From Nephrocerus scutellatus (taxonomy: Eukaryota > Arthropoda > Insecta > Diptera > Pipunculidae), in NCBI GenBank assembly GCA_947095585.1, contig OX352762.1:119938930-120002929 (forward strand): a DNA stretch of 64,000 nucleotides, written 5' to 3'. Shown in pieces: positions 22,161 to 32,330 of the stretch. A program made the position numbers and the translations under genes. The notes under the pieces were generated by a model. It worked only from the letters and a program-made list of their open reading frames with translations. It did no database searches and was not told where the DNA came from. The first letter of the stretch is position 1, and every line of letters begins with the position of its first letter.

Positions 22161-23910
22161 TTCATTGAACGGAATAAACGGCATGCAATAAAATTTTATT
22201 CAAAAGGCTGCCGCGATAGGGCCGGACAAGTGCAGAGGAAGTGTATGAGACTTTCTTTCTCATTTTCATCTTTGCAAATTCTGCAGAAGTTGTTGTGCGG
22301 TATACCCAACTTGGCAGCACTGGCAAGTGGCCCGTGCTGATAGCCACAACTCTAGCAATATCCTCCCGGGTTCTGCCCTTATGGCAGATTGGCTATCAAC
22401 GAATATGCCAACCCTTCCGATTTGTCCGTTACCGAGCCTTAGTGCCTTGCAGGCCTCCCTAATTGCTAGGACCTGTGTCTGAAAGACGCTAGCTTATCGA
22501 ACCTTGATAGATTTTGATCATCCGAGAAGATAACTGCACCGGCTCCATCCTTCCTCTTGGATTCCTTAGTTAATATTGTTACGTCAAATTGCCTCGTTAC
22601 TGTCCAATTCTACCAGTTTCCCCTGGTAGAAAACTCGTCGCTGAAAGAGGAGTTGAAGCTAAATTTAGGGATGCAGTAGTCAGTAGATGATGGTATCATG
22701 CCTTCAGGTGCAGTATATTACAGTAGCTGTATGGTTTAGTAACAAACCACACAGATTTTCGAGTCATGCTGCATTGCACGTCACAAGATACTTGATTAAT
22801 ATGTCAGAAGGTAATAGGTGCAAGATGCTTCTAAGGGCCTCGGTCGGACAAGACCGTAGAGCTCCTGTGATGCCTATTGCTACTAATAGCTGTAATTTGC
22901 TGAGTTTGGTGGAGTTATACTTCTTTTTCATCGTTGGCCACCAGACCAGCAATCCATAGGTAAGAATTCGCCCTTCAATAGCTGTGTACAACCAGGGAGT
23001 GATCTTTGGTTGAAGACCCCACTTCCTGCCAATAGTTTTGTATTGCTGCTAGCTAGAAGGCCACTTACGCTTTCTTAGCTCTGTTCTCTATTTTAGCCTT
23101 CCAGCTAAGCTTCATATCCAAGATTACTTCGAGATATGCGCTGGGGGTTAGGCTGAGGATTTTCCGGTTAAGTTTTGGAAGGATAAAGGCCGGTATTTTG
23201 GATTTAGTGGTGAACAATACCATTGCAGTCTTCCCAGGATTGACTCCAAGGCCACAGCTTGTTGCCCAGGAGCTGACTTTACCCATGGCCCTTTCCATGA
23301 CTTTACTGATCACGGAAAGCCACTGGCCTGGTACGAGTATCACCAAATCATCTGCGTACGCAACTACCTTCGTCCTATCCTCTTCAAGTTTTAGTATCAT
23401 TTTTTTAATTACCATCAACCAAAGCAAGGGAGAGATGACCCCTCCTTGTGGAGTGCCTCTGTCTACTCGTTTAATAATGTTACAGCTTCCAAGTTTGGCA
23501 TCTATAATCCTGCTACCGAACATGGATATGATCAATTGCGTAATGAAGCATTCCACTCCTGCTGGGTCAGAGCTTTCTTAATGGCCTCAATGTAAACATT
23601 GTTGGATGCCCCTTCTATATCTTAAAAGGTGGCTATCGTAAACTGCTTATAGTTAGTTAATCGTGTGTTCAATCGAATGGAAGGCGGTTTCCGTTGACCT
23701 GCCCTTAGATATGCGTATTGAGATCTCGATGCTCGTGTGACTTAAAATCGTTGCGTGATATGATCTATAATTCGCTCCAGAGCCTTTAGCAAGAACGATG
23801 AAAGACTAAGAGGCCTAAAAACCGTTGCTGATTCATAGCCTCTTCTGCCTGTTTTATGTGTGCAAACCACCCGCACTCCTTTACTAATAATGTCCAGTTC
23901 AGCACTCTAC
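22161..23910 (-). pseudogene. LINE-D copy 1: reverse transcriptase with RNase H, broken
   Basis: On the minus strand, 5' to 3': reverse transcriptase blocks (VFRPLSLSSFLLKALERIID near 23810; GASNNVYIEAIKKALTQQEW near 23590), then an open palm frame at 23065-23556 with GTPQGGVISPLLW and an intact YADD box (KVVAYADDLVILV), then thumb (GRILTYGLLVWWPT; AIGITGALRSCPTEAL near 22860), an RNase H region (DGAGAVIFSDD and GIFVDSQSAIRAEP, 22400-22560), and a C-terminal cysteine-rich block (TTTSAEFAKMKMRKK in a shifted frame near 22260). RNase H downstream of reverse transcriptase is typical of I/LOA-like LINEs. Stops and frameshifts separate the blocks. It abuts a mariner-like relic at about 23950. A C-terminal fragment of the same type lies at 39495-39660. 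Confidence 0.85.
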
Positions 23911-23949
23911 ATCGTTTTAATAGGTTTGCGCTGCACTAACTTCGTTCTG

Positions 23950-24830
23950 TATATGTATAGCTAGCTGAATTTAAACGTCAGAACATTCGGCATCGTGGTC
24001 AACAATTAAACATTTCCAGTAGCACTATGCAACGAATTTTGTTGAAAGATCAGCATTTGCACGCGTAGAAGGTTCAATTAGTACAAGAAATCAAGCCAAG
24101 GGACAATGCGCAGCGCCGCGAATTTGCGGATTGGATGTTGGAACATCAATGAATCATTTTTAAAGATGAAGCACATTTTCAACTCGACGGATACGTAAAT
24201 AAGCAAAACTGTCGGATTTGGGGTTCTGAAAATCCTCGTATGATACTCAAACAACCAATGCATCCACCGCGACTAACTGTTTGGTGTGCATTTTGGGCTG
24301 GCGGAATAATTGGACCGTATTTCTTTGAAAATGCGGCTGGAAATGCGCTAGCTGTTAGTGGAGTGCGGTATCGCGAAATGTTAACGGAGGTTTTTTACGG
24401 CACGAATTGGATGTCCTCCACATGTTTTTCCAATAAGACGGTGCGACCTGCCACACAGCACGTGAAAGAATGGTGCTACTGCAGACTAAGTTTCCAGGCC
24501 ATGTCATATCTCGATTTGGCGATCAACATTGGCCACCAAAGTCGTGCGATCTAACACCGATGGACTTTTTTCTTTGGAGCTATGTGAAGGAAAAGGTGTA
24601 TTCCAATAAGCCTGAAACATCTTAAAGAGGAAATACGGCGCGTTATTGGTGAAATACAGCCACATTTATGCGAAAACGTTATTCAAAATTTCAATTAAAG
24701 AATAACCCTGTGCCAGAGGTTTCGTGGTTGCCATATGCCTGATGTTGTATTTTACGCTTAACCGGAACTATTTTTCTTTATGTTGAAAAATTTTTTCAAT
24801 TAAATCCGGTGCTCTTGTTGGGACACCCTT
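23950..24830 (+). pseudogene. mariner-like transposase relic (related to the 7.8-kb element)
   Basis: Reads, with stops and frameshifts, RHRGQQLNISSSTMQRIL (second helix-turn-helix), KVQLVQEIKPRDNAQRREFA, FKDEAHFQLDGYVNKQNCRI (first catalytic Asp), MHPPRLTVWCAFWAGGIIGP, ATQHVKEW-type sequence where the second Asp should be, and, after a frameshift, CDLTPMDFFLWSYVK (third Asp). The order matches the intact transposase at 7831-8916, but the protein clearly belongs to a different subfamily. The N-terminal end is lost at the junction with LINE-D. The probable right terminus near 24805-24830 (TTGTTGGGACACCCTTTATA) has the ACACCC character of a mariner end. Confidence 0.8.
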
Positions 24831-24929
24831 TATAAGAATGAGTAAATACTCTATGTCTATGCTTTTCGTGTGACTCCAACTCCAAAGCCACTTTTGCATA
24901 CTTACTTACATACTTACGTAATGTTGTTT

Positions 24930-25205
24930 ATCTTCTTAAGGATCTTAAGTCTTCTACGTCTTCATAGCAATTCCTCCAACCTTCTAACTATTCGAAGCGT
25001 ATGACCAATCCAGTACCACTTTTGTCGTACAATGATGGTGCCAATAATTTCTGAAACTTTCTGAATAGCTGTTCATTTCACAGAACGGAAACAGACAGAC
25101 CAATCTTTGTGGCACTTGACCGGTTTGATAAGCCAAGCTTCTTGTGTGTAGCAATAATTGCCTTTTTTTCCGTGGTCAAATGAGTTCCGCATCGCTAATT
25201 AAATA
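24930..25205 (-). pseudogene. possible Tc1-like transposase N-terminus, degraded
   Basis: The minus strand reads CGTHLTTEKKAIIATHKKLG, then LSNRSSATKIGLSVSVL, which resembles the N-terminal helix-turn-helix of Tc1/Tc3-type transposases. A stop follows and no catalytic domain is visible. The match is short and by eye only, so this could be fortuitous. Confidence 0.35.
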
Positions 25206-26815
25206 ATTATTTGTCATAATTTTGAGTGCTAATAATTTTTAGTATATAAGAGTCACTTATCTAGATTTTTGCTGAACATTACGTTAGCATAAGTTTAGGT
25301 GTTCAAACTTCAAGTCATATTGAACAAATTGAGAATGTCTTTATAATTATTTCGGCCACTGTATATTATCTTGCCCCTTAAACCAAAGGGTATGGAAAAA
25401 AACCTTATTGACTGAAATGATACTAAGACTAGAAATTATGATTTCTTTAATTCAACACTATCAGAAGATTATGTGTTTGTCACTTTAATTATATTTAAAT
25501 TCTATGATCTTGCTAGTTCATCACTGTAAACATTCGTTACTTGTTCCTCCAGCAGACGAGACGGCATTTTCAAGCTTCAAGAGATAATCTTTAATAGATC
25601 AATTTTTGCAGAAAGTAATCTTTTCCGTTTAAGTTAAAAGAAACAGTTATTAGATGTTTTCAAAACTTTTTCAACTGATTAACAGACTTTTTTCATTCAA
25701 TAGAAATTTATTGCAATTCATTAAATCCTGATCATTCTAGAGTCACGATTACATTCGATGAGCGTGACCACGGACAAAAGGCAAACTTTTCATGCACTTA
25801 CAAAACTATCTACTTCAAGTCCCTCAATCGATTTGAGAGCAAAAGAATACGCTACACGTATTTATATACGCATTGATTTATAACCACCATTGGAAATAAG
25901 ACACTTGTTCATAGAGTATATATCCTGGACTAGCCATATCGCCGAAAGCTTATAAAACTGGCTCACTAAGTGTACAGATATCTTACGGAAACTAAAAAAA
26001 TGAGTTGCGGCGTAACTTTGTCACAAAAAATTCACCATCTCGGCTGGTAGAAAACAAAAGAGAATAACAATAGACAACAGCAACAACTAAAACTTCCATA
26101 AAAAGTGACCCCCTCACCAAAATAATTTTGACGGAGAGAAATCCTTCGGAACATAGCAATGGCAAAAGCAAGGAGTTAAGACATTTCACATAATATTTGT
26201 TAGGTTGAAAATCGCAACACTCGAAAGCCCTTAGGAAGCATCCAATAATACTGTAACTAGATAAAGTAAAACTTTTGTCGACCGGCCGGCCGGCGTGATG
26301 AAAAAATGCAGGAAACAAAGTTGAAACAATTTGCAAAGTTTTGCACGCCATGACACTGTGCGCGGCGCGGTGGCAGATTTTCAAACGCAAGCACAATAAG
26401 CAACGACAGCAGTCAATATAAAGTATAACAATTGCTGTTCATATACATATAAAGAAATAAAAATTCGTCCTACCACACCGCAAAATGCAGCAGGACAAAG
26501 TTTATTGGAATAATTTAGGTTGATTTTTGCTCGCGCTGCACTCGCACTTGAATTATTTTATCGTCTTTTTGTTAGTATCGCAGTCGAAAAGCAAAGGCGA
26601 ATAATAAAATTTTCAAGTTTTAGTAAAAGTAAATTCAATAATATCCAACAGGAAGACACAGGAAACAATCAAGAACTCATCACTGTCTGTGGAGAAGTAA
26701 AAGTTTAAAATTTTCGGATTATGAAAATAAATCTTTAAATGGATATATAGGTTTGGACATTGAGTTAAACTTTGTTCCAAGCTAGGTGTATTGTAATTTA
26801 ATTTGGTACAAGTCA
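25206..26815. other. anonymous DNA; one 134-codon frame without known motifs
   Basis: The minus frame at 25992-26396 (134 codons) is Cys- and hydrophobic-rich but matches nothing I know. The segment near 26270-26400 is unusually GC-rich for the window, with a CCGG run at 26283-26294. This could be a diverged mobile element or an unrecognised host regulatory region; I cannot decide. Confidence 0.35.
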
Positions 26816-27162
26816 TCCTGTCGTTTGGCTCTACAACCGCCTGGCCTCCCGCAAATAATCTCTCAACCGGTCCCGACTTTGATCCGATGTCATCCAGTTT
26901 TACATTTCCAAACATTTTCTACGCCTACCTTCAAGCGTAGGCTTGGCCGGCCTCGCTGTCGCTGTCGCAAAGGACTTTCCGAGCAGGATTCTCTTCCCTC
27001 GTGCGAGCTAGGTGTGCCACCCACCGGAGCCTACCGAGCTTAATTCTTTGCACGATGTCGACATCGCGGTAAGGCTCGGAGATCTCATCATTATAGTGTT
27101 CCTCACATACGCGGCCAACAATTCTCCGCAAGATTTTTCTCTCGAACGCGGCTAAGAGGTCA
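26816..27162 (-). pseudogene. LINE-A copy 4, 3' part
   Basis: Minus strand: the thumb and C-terminal region, including RRIVGRVCEEHYNDEISEPY, RDVDIVQRIKLGRLRWVAHL and ENPARKVLC, then the 3' end GTTGTAGAGCCAAACGAC. It is the downstream half of the element whose upstream half is 27661-28735; the two are separated by a 498-bp insertion. RLRWVAHLAR is the W-x-GHL-type block near the end of RTE-like proteins. Stops and a frameshift are present. Confidence 0.85.
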
Positions 27163-27660
27163 TCATTCGTAGAGTGGGACGAACCGTGCTTGCCTAGCTT
27201 TTGCCATTAAGCATGCTCATGAACTACTCCCATTTAGCGGTCCTCTTTTCGAGAGTTAACCGTAAGCCCTCACGTTGCATCCCGAGAACGAGCTGGGTCC
27301 TCGAACATAGTTGTCCTCAGACCGGTCGACCTTATTGTCTATGGGTACGGATTACTCCCGCGGTACCAATGCGACCTTGGAGAGATCTGATATCAAGAGA
27401 CTCAGTTCGTCCAGTATGAGTGCCTGGGCGTACAGCCTTGGCAGCACATCGTCCGGAACTTCGAACCCTATCATTTGTCACTAGGAATAGAAACTATCCC
27501 AGGCACGTACGGTCCTGCAGGTGTACGAAAAGGCTGCTAAATATGAAGACAGTGCCCGTTATAGACATTCTAATTACTAGCAGCCTTGCCCCTTTTATCT
27601 TGCGAGTTTAACCAAATATGAAACCCATCGAAAAGTAAGATACAGCGGTCCCCTCGGGGA
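27163..27660. mobile_element. unidentified 498-bp insertion with 13-bp target-site duplication
   Basis: This segment interrupts LINE-A copy 4. GGCTAAGAGGTCA occurs immediately on both sides (27150-27162 and 27661-27673), while uninterrupted LINE-A copies (5720-5755, 40865-40900) have the site once. It is markedly more GC-rich than its surroundings. On the plus strand there are short frames (27201-27419 and 27420-27611) that do not resemble a family I know. There is no A-run or clear inverted repeat at the ends. On the minus strand the last bases plus the duplication read GAATGATGACC, which recalls the LINE-A tail, and a GGTTCGAA B-box-like match lies at 27461-27468. A 13-bp duplication suggests target-primed insertion by a LINE machinery, so this may be a SINE, a 5'-truncated LINE tail or a processed RNA copy. 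Confidence 0.7.
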
Positions 27661-28735
27661 GGCTAAGAGGTCAGAATGCTTTTTGCTAAGCAGCCAAGTC
27701 TCGGATCCATATGTAATTAATGGTATGACTATTGTTTTATACACCAACAGCTTGGATGCAACGGTTTAATTCCTAGATTTGGAGAGTCTTGAAAGACTAT
27801 AGTAGGCTTTGTTGAATTTAAGCAACCGTAAGCGTATTTCTGGTTCCATGCTATTATCGGCTGCTACAGTTGACCCGATATAGTTAAAGGATTGCATTAC
27901 TTCAAATTCGGGCTCCACTATTTTACTTGAGAAACCAATGTTGGATCTTCTTTAACTCTCATTTATGTGCAGCCCCAGATTTAGTGCGGTCCACTCGATA
28001 TGGATGAAAGCTTCCTGTACTTGGGTTTCTACCAACGATGTCAATGTCGTCTGTTTAAGCTAGTATCTGAATGGACGTATAGACGATTGTTCCTCTCGCC
28101 GTTACGTCGGAGTCACGGATCACTTTCTCCAACGTCTAGTTGAAGAGGACGTAGACCAGCCCATCCCCTTGTCGGAGCCTTGAATGGGATGTTGAACATA
28201 ATAATTTACTCGGGTCAGTTCATTTCAACTCTGGCTATGCTATCATAGGCGGCTTTAAAGTCTATGAAAATATGGTGTAGTGAGTTTTGAAACTATAGAC
28301 ATTTTTCCATCACCTGCCTAAGGGTGTAAATCTGATCAGTTGTTGATTTGCCTGAAATGAAGCCACACTGTTTTGGACCAAAGATGACTTTAGGGTATGG
28401 AGCTATCCTGTCTTGAATGATAAAGGAGAAAATCGTATACGCGGTACTTAACAACGTTATACCATGATAATTGCTGCATGTTTTGATATCTCCTTTCTTA
28501 TGTATGTGGCACAGGATGCCTCTTCGGCAGTCTTCTGGCATCGCTTCTTCCTCCCATATTTGCCCTATTATTTCATTAATTACTTGGTGTATTGTAGAGC
28601 CTCCGATTTGAATCAGTTCCGCTGGAATCTCCCTGATAGCGCAGCCTTATTATTTTTGAGCCGATTTATCGCTCTTCTAACTTCGTCTATGCTTGCTTGC
28701 ATTGAAGTACTACTGTACGAGCAAGTAAGCAGTGT
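27661..28735 (-). pseudogene. LINE-A copy 4, 5' part (reverse transcriptase)
   Basis: Minus strand: INRLKNNKAA region near 28660, then RRGILCHIHKKGDIKTCSNY, HGITLLSTAYTIFSFIIQDR and CGFISGKSTTDQIYTLRQVM (28293-28541), the DFKAAYDS-type block near 28250, and the palm and thumb in broken frames down to 27674. The first 13 bases (27661-27673) are one copy of the target duplication created by the insertion at 27163-27660. It lacks the endonuclease. Multiple frameshifts and stops make it non-functional. Confidence 0.85.
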
Positions 28736-28745
28736 AAGTTAGTAG

Positions 28746-28846
28746 CCAAACTAGATGACATCGGCTCCAAATTAGGACCGGTGGAGAGATTTTTAGCAGG
28801 AGGCCAGGACCGGACATCGATTGTAGAGCTATATATGATGATGATA
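28746..28846 (+). mobile_element. LINE-A copy 5, 101-bp 3' end insertion
   Basis: Contains only the last part of LINE-A: CTAGATGACATCGGCTCC, GGACCGGTGGAGAGA, GGCCAGGACCGGAC, TTGTAGAGCTATATATGATG and the ATG tail. AAGTTAGTAG is present on both sides (28736-28745 and 28847-28856), a 10-bp target-site duplication. This shows that the ATG-type tail is a true 3' terminus and that LINE-A makes severely 5'-truncated insertions. Confidence 0.85.
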
Positions 28847-28959
28847 AAGTTAGTAGTGTGAATTTGGCTGAGCAGATTATGCAACGGTGCCTTTTATTTT
28901 TAGAATAGGACTTCTTTTAAACATTTCGACAAATAATGAAATATATCTAATCTAATTAG

Positions 28960-29830
28960 TAGTGGAGATTAATATTAAAAATGAAAAAAAGTCGGACACA
29001 AAACGGAACCTTGCGTAACACCAGCGTTTATGTGGATAAATTTATATTTGAGAATGTCCAAAACCATCTAGATAGAACGACTAGAATTTATTATTTTTAT
29101 AATAGGTGGGGCTAACGAGCCTTGAGCACTGCGTCCTTGAGGTCTATTATGCGTCACATTATGTGATTGCTCAATTCCTTCGTGAACGCCACCACGTCTG
29201 ATAATGCGATTGGTCTGACATTCGCCCAGGGATTTGTGTGAGCCTTGAAATGTTTTATTATTTTCTGGGTGAGGGCTACGCACACGAAGAGTATGTGCTC
29301 TGACGTTTCCATTGCCTCGTTGCAGAATCGGCAGCGGTCTGATTGGGATTTACCCATTTTCCAATGATGACCGTGGAATGGGCCATGTCCTGTCAAATAC
29401 CAGACTAATGTTCTTAGTGTATGGCGGTCCAGTTTGAGGGCCCTGTTGGACCAATGTTGTATTTTAGAGGCCTCATCCCAGACGATAAATTCCATTCCGC
29501 TTCGATAGTTGTATTTTCCCACTCTTTAGTTTTTCTATTGATATGACATTTGGAATATGCAATGCTGGGTTCTAGACCGGTGAAAGTTTCTTCTGCGCCT
29601 TCTCTTGAACAGAGGTCTGCTGCCTAATTTCCTGATATGCCTGAGTGTACATCAGGCGATATTACTGTGGTTTTCTTGTTTTTGGCCAGTTCATTTTAGT
29701 GGCAGCTCCAGCTATACGTTGTTTTAGAATAAAAGACGGGACCTTTCAGTGCTAGCAGTGCTGCCTGACTGCCTGAGATCACGTAAATATACCGATAGTA
29801 TTCATGTTTAGTTTGTTATATAGCGTGATG
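28960..29830 (-). pseudogene. LINE-F: RNase H and C-terminal region of an RNase H-bearing LINE
   Basis: Minus strand, 5' to 3': IYVISGSQAALLALKGPVFY (RNase H, with the usual DSQAA aspartate changed to Gly), NELAKNKKTTV, AADLCSREGAEETFTGLEP, and an open frame (29154-29522) with RTLVWYLTGHGPFHGHHWKM and CRFCNEAMETSEHILFVC, the cysteine-histidine motif that closes these proteins. It resembles LINE-C and LINE-D in plan but differs in sequence. The reverse transcriptase is missing. The 3' end is not well defined, somewhere near 28960. Confidence 0.75.
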
Positions 29831-30439
29831 ACATACAATGAAAGATAGGCTCAATTACGACCTGAGAGGGATTATTTAAATCAGCAAAATGTTTCAGCAT
29901 AGTTAAGTGGGTTCTTGTGAAGCCAAAATGGCAAAGTCAACTAGAATTGATACACTGAAATCGCGAGCAAGGACAAAGTGATGAAAATGGATCTTCCAGT
30001 GTTACATTTCTATATATAGAGTCAGACAGTTGATCATAGTCAATATAAAGTTGCATGGGATAAGCAAACAAATGTCCGCCAATATTTTCTGAACATATAG
30101 AGGTTTGAATCATTTCTACCAAAAAAGATAATTGTTTTCTTAAATAAGATATATGAGATCATCTAGGGGTGCTTGTGTAGAAGTTCCACCTATACCTTTT
30201 ATTCTTCGTCGTCAATAAAACCATCATTCAAATATAACGTAGTAATTTCTGCTATCACAATCCTTGCAAATGAACATAGGGGAACTAAAAGTTCGTTACT
30301 ATATCTACTAAATCAAAAAGAGGTGTCGGAATGACATTAATATACAAGTTTTGGCATCCTAAAACCTGGGTGTTATGGCGGTGTACGATATCATTTAGCA
30401 AAGACTTAAGTAGACTCGTTATCGTGGTTCATAAAGGGC
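29831..30439. other. anonymous DNA
   Basis: No recognisable coding or repeat feature; the minus frame at 29937-30122 looks like chance. Confidence 0.45.
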
Positions 30440-30665
30440 TTTGGAAGCAGTATCCTCTTCACTCATGGGAACTAAGTGTCCTCCCCATGGCCGGATCATA
30501 CCTAACTTAATTTTCTCTATGGTGGTCAAAATCGCGGTAACACATAGATCTCGTTTTTATAATGAGTCTCGCAAATCGGGTTTTCTCGCACACGAGGCCA
30601 GTAATTCACAGTAAGACTTTTCTCTCAAACGCAGCTAAGGCATCAGAGTGCTTTTTTAAGCACCA
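30440..30665 (-). pseudogene. LINE-A copy 6, strongly diverged fragment
   Basis: Reverse complement matches the LINE-A thumb region: ACTTTTCTCTCAAACGCAGC, the TACTGGCCTCGTGTG-type stretch equivalent to the CEE region, and the block equivalent to RIKLGRLRW and the following HLAR. It is more diverged than other copies and lacks the tail. Confidence 0.65.
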
Positions 30666-32330
30666 TTGTCGCAGATCAAGATGTAAGTATACACAAGTAT
30701 GATATACTTACTGTATATAAGCTATTGTGGCTAAGTTTATCGATTTGACAGCTTTGTTGGCTTTAAGCTGCCTTCAATTCGCGCTTCGTTACCTTAATTA
30801 TCGCCCGACAACCTTTGTGTAAAATTTCAACATAGGAGTATATTTTATAAAGTTGTACAAAAAAATCCATTTAGAAAGATATAAATGTTCGTTTAAAAAA
30901 AACCCTATTAGCACATCACTAAGGTAAAAAAAAAAACATGGGAAGCGAACTGCAACTGCCAATGTTCTGACCATCGGCAGCTGAAGTTCGTACGTGCTTC
31001 CTTTTCACTGAATTTGCGATTTCACGGAGTGTGCAACATGACTCGATAACAAACATCAGCCGGTGTGCAAGATTTCCTGGCTACTCTTTACAGCCTGAAG
31101 CATTTCTTCATTGCATATTCGGCAGGTTTTATCACTGAATTAATTATTTGTTCAATGTTGCTTCTCCGCCTTGTTGGTCCACAATGTATGGAGTATTGTG
31201 TTTCCTGTAAATTGGATAAATTAGTATAAGATGGATGGTTTAAGTTGCAGCTTTATAGTTCAGTTTGGAAAGCACATATAATTATTATATGGAAATGTGG
31301 CATTCGCAACGCCTGGATAGCTACTGGTCACAGCAGGCGTAGCTGCAAATATCCTCAAGGAAATACTATATAAAATCACCTCCGATGTAGCAGCTGCCAT
31401 ATGAGATACAAGCGGGCACAACACGCGCGAGCCAAACATAATAAGATATCCCGCAGTGAATTCGATTAGTGCGAATTAATTAGTTTTCATTGATGTGGGA
31501 GCTGTGCCCGCAGGATATGCTCGTGAAACGGTTTTTATAGTCCTGTAAATTAATTTGAGAAATCCTCTCGCTTTCCTGTGCCTTAAATTTTACGTGGTAC
31601 ACACGCACAGGAGATATCAAAACGATCGTATTGGAATATCCATGCAGCATTACCTGGAATCTCATTAATTATGTATGATATTTCTGATAATTCTGGTTAC
31701 CAGCAACTGTAACATTTTTATTTTATTCTTATTGTATACGCTCCATATATGCTTTGTATATGCTCCAGGACATAAGCATATATTTGGTTTGACGCTATGT
31801 ACTCGTAATTCTATATTCACTGGATGAATACCGGTTCCGAGGATTCATTTATTATTCACAACGTTCACACATTGCGAACTCACGTCGCAATGCATTGTAT
31901 ATACGGCAAGTATTGGAATGTCCCAATTTTAATCCCATTAACAGTTGCATGAAAAACAATTATTCAAAACTGAAAATGGTTTTCAAAGGATGATAATTTA
32001 TTAAGTTTAAAAATTTACATTTTCAGAAATGCCACCATTACAAATATGGTTTTGGGCGTTCAGTCGTTAACAGCTTTTACTGACACCAGGTTGTTTGTAT
32101 TTGTTGTTTGTTTTGTTTTTGAATCTCAGAAAATTTGCGAAGAGTTCAGAAAAAATGAATGAAAGCTTCTGAGAAAAACTCCATCTGTGATGTGCAACTG
32201 CAGGTTCATTTCACAGGTTCGTCTACTCGTGCACCATACACGTACCCGAACTCATCTGTATTACTAGTAGGGTAAATAGTTTATCTGGTAAAATTTTCAG
32301 TCCATATAAGGTTAAATTAAGCAGTAAGCT
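30666..32330. other. anonymous DNA
   Basis: On the minus strand near 31100-31200 a short frame includes DKTCRICNEEMLQA, which might be the cysteine-rich end of a LINE, but it is too short to call. The rest is featureless. The 31480-31665 frame shows no motif. Confidence 0.4.

Noticed and set aside
25992..26396. 134-codon Cys-rich minus frame as a secreted or membrane protein
   Set aside because: No signal peptide pattern at the start, no family resemblance; kept only as an anonymous-region note.
31100..31200. Cysteine motif (CRIC) as a LINE C-terminus
   Set aside because: Too short, without the following His-Cys spacing seen in the other RNase H-bearing LINEs of the window.
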